Source: Micavibrio sp. UBA7657
GTDB taxonomy: Bacteria; Pseudomonadota; Alphaproteobacteria; Micavibrionales; Micavibrionaceae
Assembly: GCA_002483465.1 (NCBI GenBank)
Contig: DLHX01000008.1
Location: 377,627-441,626, forward strand
Length of the DNA stretch: 64,000 nucleotides
Direction of reading: 5' to 3'
A program made the translations under genes and the position numbers. Under the pieces are notes generated by a model. It had not been told where the DNA came from, did not search any database, and worked only from the letters and a program-made list of their open reading frames with translations. Shown piece after piece: positions 60,308 through 64,000 of the stretch (within the stretch, counting starts at the first letter, position 1; the number at the start of each line of letters is the position of its first letter).

Positions 60308-61377
60308 TCACTCCAATCATCATCCGTTTCTAACATTTGATCCGGAGCATCATAAAATAGCTGACGGTGGAGATGTATGTTAATACGAACAGCCGTTGCC
60401 TTCGCAGGTGAAATAATCGCGTATTCATCTCCCCGGCTTGTACGCTCAATCATCTGAGTGCCCCAAATGCGAAGATCTGGATTCCAATGCGGACTAGCCA
60501 TAGCCTGAATTGCTACGCCTTGATATTCGCCGTCTTGGCTATCGGATCTAAAAAAATACCAATGGTTTGAGACAGGATAGTCAATCCTGGGATAAGGCGC
60601 GCCACCGCCGCCTCTAGGAATTTGGAGTCGAGCACTTCCTCTATCACTGTAAATTAAATTCCAATTATGCTGTTGATTTGTAGCCTGAGCCACTCCAAAG
60701 AGTTGTCTTTCACGAATTTCTTGGGTGGTAATGCTGTCAAAAGAGTGAGGAAAACTTGTGCTTGAAATAGCAATGAAGCACCCTGGAATTGCTGTAGTAG
60801 CGCTGTCTAAAAAATTGGCCCATTGCAAAATGGCTTCGTTGAGATCTCTGCGACCAAGCTCTTTAAAATCTATTATAAATAAAATTTGATTTTCTTCAGA
60901 AACTTCAGCTAACGCCACAAGTTCCTCAGCGGTTAAAATTTCAGATAAGTTTTGGAGATGCACAACCAATCCCCTTTCCAAAGCAGCGAGTCTTTCCAAC
61001 TGACCTAGAAACTCAGCTTTGTGCCTTAATTGAATGCAAGGTATGATCCTTTGATTTTCTGCAACAAAACGACACCAATTCTCGTATCCATTATTTTCAT
61101 TGCACAAGGCATGAAACTGATGAATGGCAGGACGATCGGTTTCTTCATCAGGGGGGGTATAATCACAATCTAAATTCCCTATCCAATTTCTCTCGCCATA
61201 TACATCAGAAATTTTTTCAATAGTCCGTGTAAATTGCGCAGAGCCAACCCAAGGACGCAGTTGAACCGCAGGTAGCAATAAATTTTTGTCCCCTTCGGGA
61301 AGCTCCAACAAAGCATTCATCTCTGCTGGCCTTACCGACAGAACAGGTATGTATCTGGCATTTTCAATGCTAGCCAT
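60304..61377 (-). CDS. Beta-family-like protein (PF14350/sce7725-type)
   Basis: 357 aa. YIPVLSVRPAEMNALLEL...LLPAVQLRPW at the N-terminus, IIPCIQLRHKAEFLGQLERL, and the C-terminal LIYSDRG...PYPRIDYPVSNHWYFFRSD match the layout of 'beta family' proteins (first described from a T4-type phage gene) and the related sce7725 family. Predicted barrel-like alpha/beta chain with no known catalytic residues. Last gene of a three-gene minus-strand operon; AT-rich. Confidence 0.65.
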   Translation of the reverse strand: MASIENARYIPVLSVRPAEMNALLELPEGDKNLLLPAVQLRPWVGSAQFTRTIEKISDVYGERNWIGNLDCDYTPPDEETDRPAIHQFHALCNENNGYENWCRFVAENQRIIPCIQLRHKAEFLGQLERLAALERGLVVHLQNLSEILTAEELVALAEVSEENQILFIIDFKELGRRDLNEAILQWANFLDSATTAIPGCFIAISSTSFPHSFDSITTQEIRERQLFGVAQATNQQHNWNLIYSDRGSARLQIPRGGGGAPYPRIDYPVSNHWYFFRSDSQDGEYQGVAIQAMASPHWNPDLRIWGTQMIERTSRGDEYAIISPAKATAVRINIHLHRQLFYDAPDQMLETDDDWSD

Positions 61378-61382
61378 TAGAT

Positions 61383-61886
61383 TTACACTTCCATGCCTAA
61401 ACGAATTCTTAGAGCAATCGTAGACACTCCAAATTCTTCAGCTATTGTTTTTAAAATTGCAGAATCATTTAAATTTTTTCCCCTTATATGATTACTAAGG
61501 GTATTCCACGGCATAATTAAATCTGCCGCTAAACGATTTGCTTGAGCTTCCAAATCATTGGATAGAGAGGATCGATACATGACGTTATCGGAAATTCCAT
61601 TTCCAATTTTATCCCTATGCAATAAAAAATGGGCTATCTCATGAGCAAGCGTAAATCGCTGTCTTGTTTTTGCTTCATGCCTATTAATTTTAATTATAAA
61701 ACCTGCTTCAGCTTCCCTAGAAGGTCTAATTTCTCCAGAGATGTTTGCAGGTAACGTGGATAATTTTACTATCAAACCTAAATTCTCAGCAATTTGCCCA
61801 AGGGGAACTTTTAAGTCCCGTTGAAAGCCTTCTAATCTGCCTTGCATCGCGTTTGGTAATTGCAACCACTCATTTGAACGTGTCAT
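61383..61886 (-). CDS. ImmA/IrrE-family metallo-endopeptidase
   Basis: 167 aa. Zinc motif HEIAH at residues 82-86 (RQRFTLAHEIAHFLLHRDKIG) with the downstream Glu in NDLEAQANRLAADLIMPW, the ImmA/IrrE (COG2856) signature. Relatives cleave a repressor to switch on mobile-element or stress genes. No XRE-type repressor lies beside it here, so the target may be in a neighbouring cargo protein. Three bp upstream is the membrane-protein gene, five bp downstream the beta-like gene. Confidence 0.92.
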   Translation of the reverse strand: MTRSNEWLQLPNAMQGRLEGFQRDLKVPLGQIAENLGLIVKLSTLPANISGEIRPSREAEAGFIIKINRHEAKTRQRFTLAHEIAHFLLHRDKIGNGISDNVMYRSSLSNDLEAQANRLAADLIMPWNTLSNHIRGKNLNDSAILKTIAEEFGVSTIALRIRLGMEV

Positions 61887-61889
61887 GTC

Positions 61890-62324
61890 TTATTCCCCAT
61901 ACTCACGATCTTGGTTACCCCATTCTTGCAATGTCAAAATCCCTGCCCTTACGTCTGCAAATATCCGTTCAACCGCTTGTTGCGTTTCTTGCTTAACTAA
62001 TCTCTGCAATTTTCCATCCTCAGCTGCTATTGATGCCTGGACTTCTTTAATGGCACTTTTAGAAGCCTCTCGTTTCATTTGACCGTAGCCAAAAAACGTT
62101 AAAACTGCCAAAAACATTGCGAGGGCCGCTAACACCAAACCTGCCGCGCCTAATAGCGTTGCGGCCAAATCCTGGTAAGTCACGTTAACATCAGCCTGAA
62201 GAACCCATGACAATTTCATTTGAGGAGAAATATCGAAAGCAGAATCCAAAAAAATTGCGAGCGCAATGACAATGATCACTACAATTGCTACTTCTTTAAA
62301 CGTATATTTTTTTGATGGGGTCAT
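61890..62324 (-). CDS. Two-TM membrane protein
   Basis: 144 aa. TM1 about residues 11-27 (VAIVVIIVIALAIFLDS), TM2 about 52-75 (ATLLGAAGLVLAALAMFLAVLTFFGYG), then a cytoplasmic Glu/Lys/Gln-rich helix (MKREASKSAIKEVQASIAAEDGKLQRLVKQE) that may form a coiled coil. No family recognised. First gene of the operon with ImmA/IrrE and the beta-like protein; could be the membrane sensor or effector of that module. Confidence 0.72.
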   Translation of the reverse strand: MTPSKKYTFKEVAIVVIIVIALAIFLDSAFDISPQMKLSWVLQADVNVTYQDLAATLLGAAGLVLAALAMFLAVLTFFGYGQMKREASKSAIKEVQASIAAEDGKLQRLVKQETQQAVERIFADVRAGILTLQEWGNQDREYGE

Positions 62325-62510
62325 TTTTGTGCGCCAATATTTTCCTACCTGTGGTCGCGCAGAGTATAGGAAAAAATATCTAAAAGCAAAAATCGCTGTA
62401 TATTAGCCTTACCTCAAGTAAATCCCTATCTTGTCGCGAAGAATCACTTCATTGTTGTTGTAACCAATCCTTAATCCCCAAAAGCTATCCTGAAGTAAGA
62501 GACTGTTAAT

Positions 62511-62536
62511 AGCGCACTTACGCAAACTTCGTTTGC
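62511..62536 (-). other. Candidate oriT (MOBQ-type nic region)
   Basis: On the minus strand, the inverted repeat GCAAAC-GAA-GTTTGC is followed directly by GTAAGTGCGC. This is the architecture of RSF1010/MOBQ origins of transfer (hairpin then TAAGTGCG with the nick after the G). It lies 35 bp upstream of the relaxase start, where MOBQ oriTs normally are. Confidence 0.7.
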
Positions 62537-62570
62537 AGCGCTATCACGGCACGGGGGATTTACTGCGTAA

Positions 62571-63983
62571 ATGGCGATCTATCATTGCTCGCTGAGGATC
62601 TTTTCGAGGAGCGAAGGCCACTCTGCCGTTGCCGCCGCCGCGTATCGCGCCGGAGCTGTTCTCAAGGACCAGCGCACCGGCAGAATTCATCGCTACGGAA
62701 AGCGCAAAGGTGTCCTTGACGCTTTCATACTGGCTCCCCCTTCTACCCCTCAAAACCTCTTAGACCGTGCCGTGTTGTGGAATGCGGCAGAGGAAGCCGA
62801 AACCCGCAAGAATTCCCGCGTCGCGCGGGAGGTCATTCTTGCGCTGCCGCATGAGCTGTCGGATGCCGACCGCCATTCCCTCTGCCGGGATATGGCCCTG
62901 TGGCTGGTCGAGCGGTACGGCGTAGCCGTGGATACCGCCATCCACAGCCCCGTCCTGGGGGACGGGCATGATGGGCGTAACCATCATAGCCATCTTCTGT
63001 TCACCACCCGTGAAATCACAAAAGACGGCTTTGGCAAAAAGACCCGTATTCTCGACGACAAAGAGCATGGCCCACAGGAGGTCGAAACCATACGGGAGGT
63101 CTGGGAAATCCTCGCCAATAACGCCCTACAACGGGCGGGCATAGAGGGCGTTCAGATCGACCGTAGAACCCTGGAGGACCAGGGCATTGACCGCGTTCCC
63201 CAGACGCATGTTGGCAAGGCCGCCAACCATGCCGAAGAAGATGAAAAGCCTGCCAACAGTCATAAGCTCAAATCGCACTTTGCAGGAACAAAGAAGCAGG
63301 CCGAAAACGAGGACAAAGATGGTGAAGATGAGTCCGAAGGCAAAACCGAGAAGAGCGGCAAGGCCGGAAGCGGCGACAGAGCCTTAATCCTGAAGAGTGA
63401 AGCTAAGGAAGACCGCAAAGGCCGGATCATTGATTACAAGACCATCGACCAAAACAGAACTCGGCTGGACTTCAACGAAGAAATCAAAAAGCTCAATGAG
63501 CGCAGAAACACATTTGGAAATGTGCCGATCAAAGAGCAAATCGCTCACATCGAAAAACTGACCGATCTCTTAGAAAGCCGCCAGAGTCATCTAAAAACTT
63601 TGCTGTCCAAAGCCACCCTGCCCCACGCCATCAAATGGGCTATCGAAACTCTTATCACCAACTTCAAAGAAGCAGTTTTTTCCCGAGAGCAAAACATAGC
63701 CGTTTCTAAACTCACTGCCGAAGAAAAAGCGGCAAGAACCGAGCGTCAATTAGCACGATATAGCAAACCATACCGCGTAGGCCTCCAAGAACAGATCGTT
63801 GAAATGAAAACTAACCTTGATCGGCTGGAGCAAAAGCAACGTGAATATCAATCGCTCAAAACCTTTGTTGATAAAATCGAAACCCAAGTTCGCCAGCTTC
63901 CACGGGCTGTCTTTGAACAGAGCGCAAAATCACAACCTATCAAAGCGATAACAAACGAAGAGCATTCTCTAAAATTAAATTGA
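62571..63983 (+). CDS. MobA/TraA-like relaxase (MOBQ)
   Basis: 470 aa. N-terminal relaxase domain: MAIYHCSLRIFSRSEGHSAVAAAAYRAG with the catalytic Tyr25, and the metal-binding His cluster DGRNHHSHLLFTTREI (H138, H139, H141), preceded by His125. The C-terminal ~250 residues are charged and coiled-coil-like (KLNERRNTFGNVPIKEQIAHIEKLTDLLES) with no helicase or primase domain. Nicks oriT and pilots the strand during conjugative transfer by a helper system. GC-rich, unlike the neighbouring cargo genes. Confidence 0.93.
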   Translation: MAIYHCSLRIFSRSEGHSAVAAAAYRAGAVLKDQRTGRIHRYGKRKGVLDAFILAPPSTPQNLLDRAVLWNAAEEAETRKNSRVAREVILALPHELSDADRHSLCRDMALWLVERYGVAVDTAIHSPVLGDGHDGRNHHSHLLFTTREITKDGFGKKTRILDDKEHGPQEVETIREVWEILANNALQRAGIEGVQIDRRTLEDQGIDRVPQTHVGKAANHAEEDEKPANSHKLKSHFAGTKKQAENEDKDGEDESEGKTEKSGKAGSGDRALILKSEAKEDRKGRIIDYKTIDQNRTRLDFNEEIKKLNERRNTFGNVPIKEQIAHIEKLTDLLESRQSHLKTLLSKATLPHAIKWAIETLITNFKEAVFSREQNIAVSKLTAEEKAARTERQLARYSKPYRVGLQEQIVEMKTNLDRLEQKQREYQSLKTFVDKIETQVRQLPRAVFEQSAKSQPIKAITNEEHSLKLN

Positions 63984-64000
63984 GCCGCCCCCTATAAAGG

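Overview
The window is a mostly GC-rich, densely coded chromosome segment from an alphaproteobacterium. Supporting signs are the C4-pathway 5-aminolevulinate synthase HemA, a 17 kDa-antigen-like lipoprotein, an alphaproteobacterial SUV3-type helicase C-terminal region, a pyruvate phosphate dikinase, and the order hemW-rdgB-rph / hrcA-...-grpE-...-dnaK-J protein-dnaJ-dapB. The genus cannot be fixed from sequence alone; a Rhodospirillales- or Micavibrio-like lineage is a guess.

Layout. 1-7 kb: 3' part of dxs, an AT-rich TIR-like gene overlapping its stop, small orphan genes, a HAD phosphatase, sppA and aroC. 7-17.9 kb: ankyrin and membrane proteins, a thioesterase coupled to fabI, pdxH, a GIY-YIG gene between inverted repeats, htpG, secreted unknowns, a degenerate zincin and a TPP enzyme. 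18-31.9 kb: receiver plus four-helix partner, a 57-aa protein, hemA, TetR, PfkB kinase, macrodomain protein, YejA-like binding protein, glycosyltransferase, YgfZ, ppdK, acetyltransferase and polyprenyl synthase. 32.3-34.7 kb: a CsoR-type copper module with its operator inside a consensus promoter. 35-43 kb: orphan helicase C-terminal region, periplasmic unknowns, hemW-rdgB-rph and hrcA. 43-49.3 kb: the chaperone cluster (grpE, two duplicated orphan genes, dnaK, J protein, dnaJ) and dapB. 49.4-57.5 kb: DNA repair (Ada/Ogt-like, nth, uvrC), bactofilin, pentapeptide and MarR genes, old yellow enzyme.

57.6 kb to the end is a mobile element. It starts in a cut-off tRNA-Leu(UAA) 5' half and carries a tyrosine recombinase, then a complete tRNA-Leu(UAA) interrupted by a 210-nt group I intron, an AT-rich cargo block (sce7726-like, beta-family-like, ImmA/IrrE, membrane protein), a MOBQ-type oriT and a MobA/TraA-like relaxase. 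The right end is not in the window.

Two themes run through the chromosomal part. First, several families of palindromic repeats share the termini GTCAT...ATGAC. They lie between genes, but also sit in frame inside dxs and ygfZ, form the C-termini of other proteins, and flank the GIY-YIG gene as inverted ends. Second, several genes have good -35/-10 boxes so close to the ATG that the mRNAs should be leaderless (2806, 32413, 41002, possibly 3389 and 46920).
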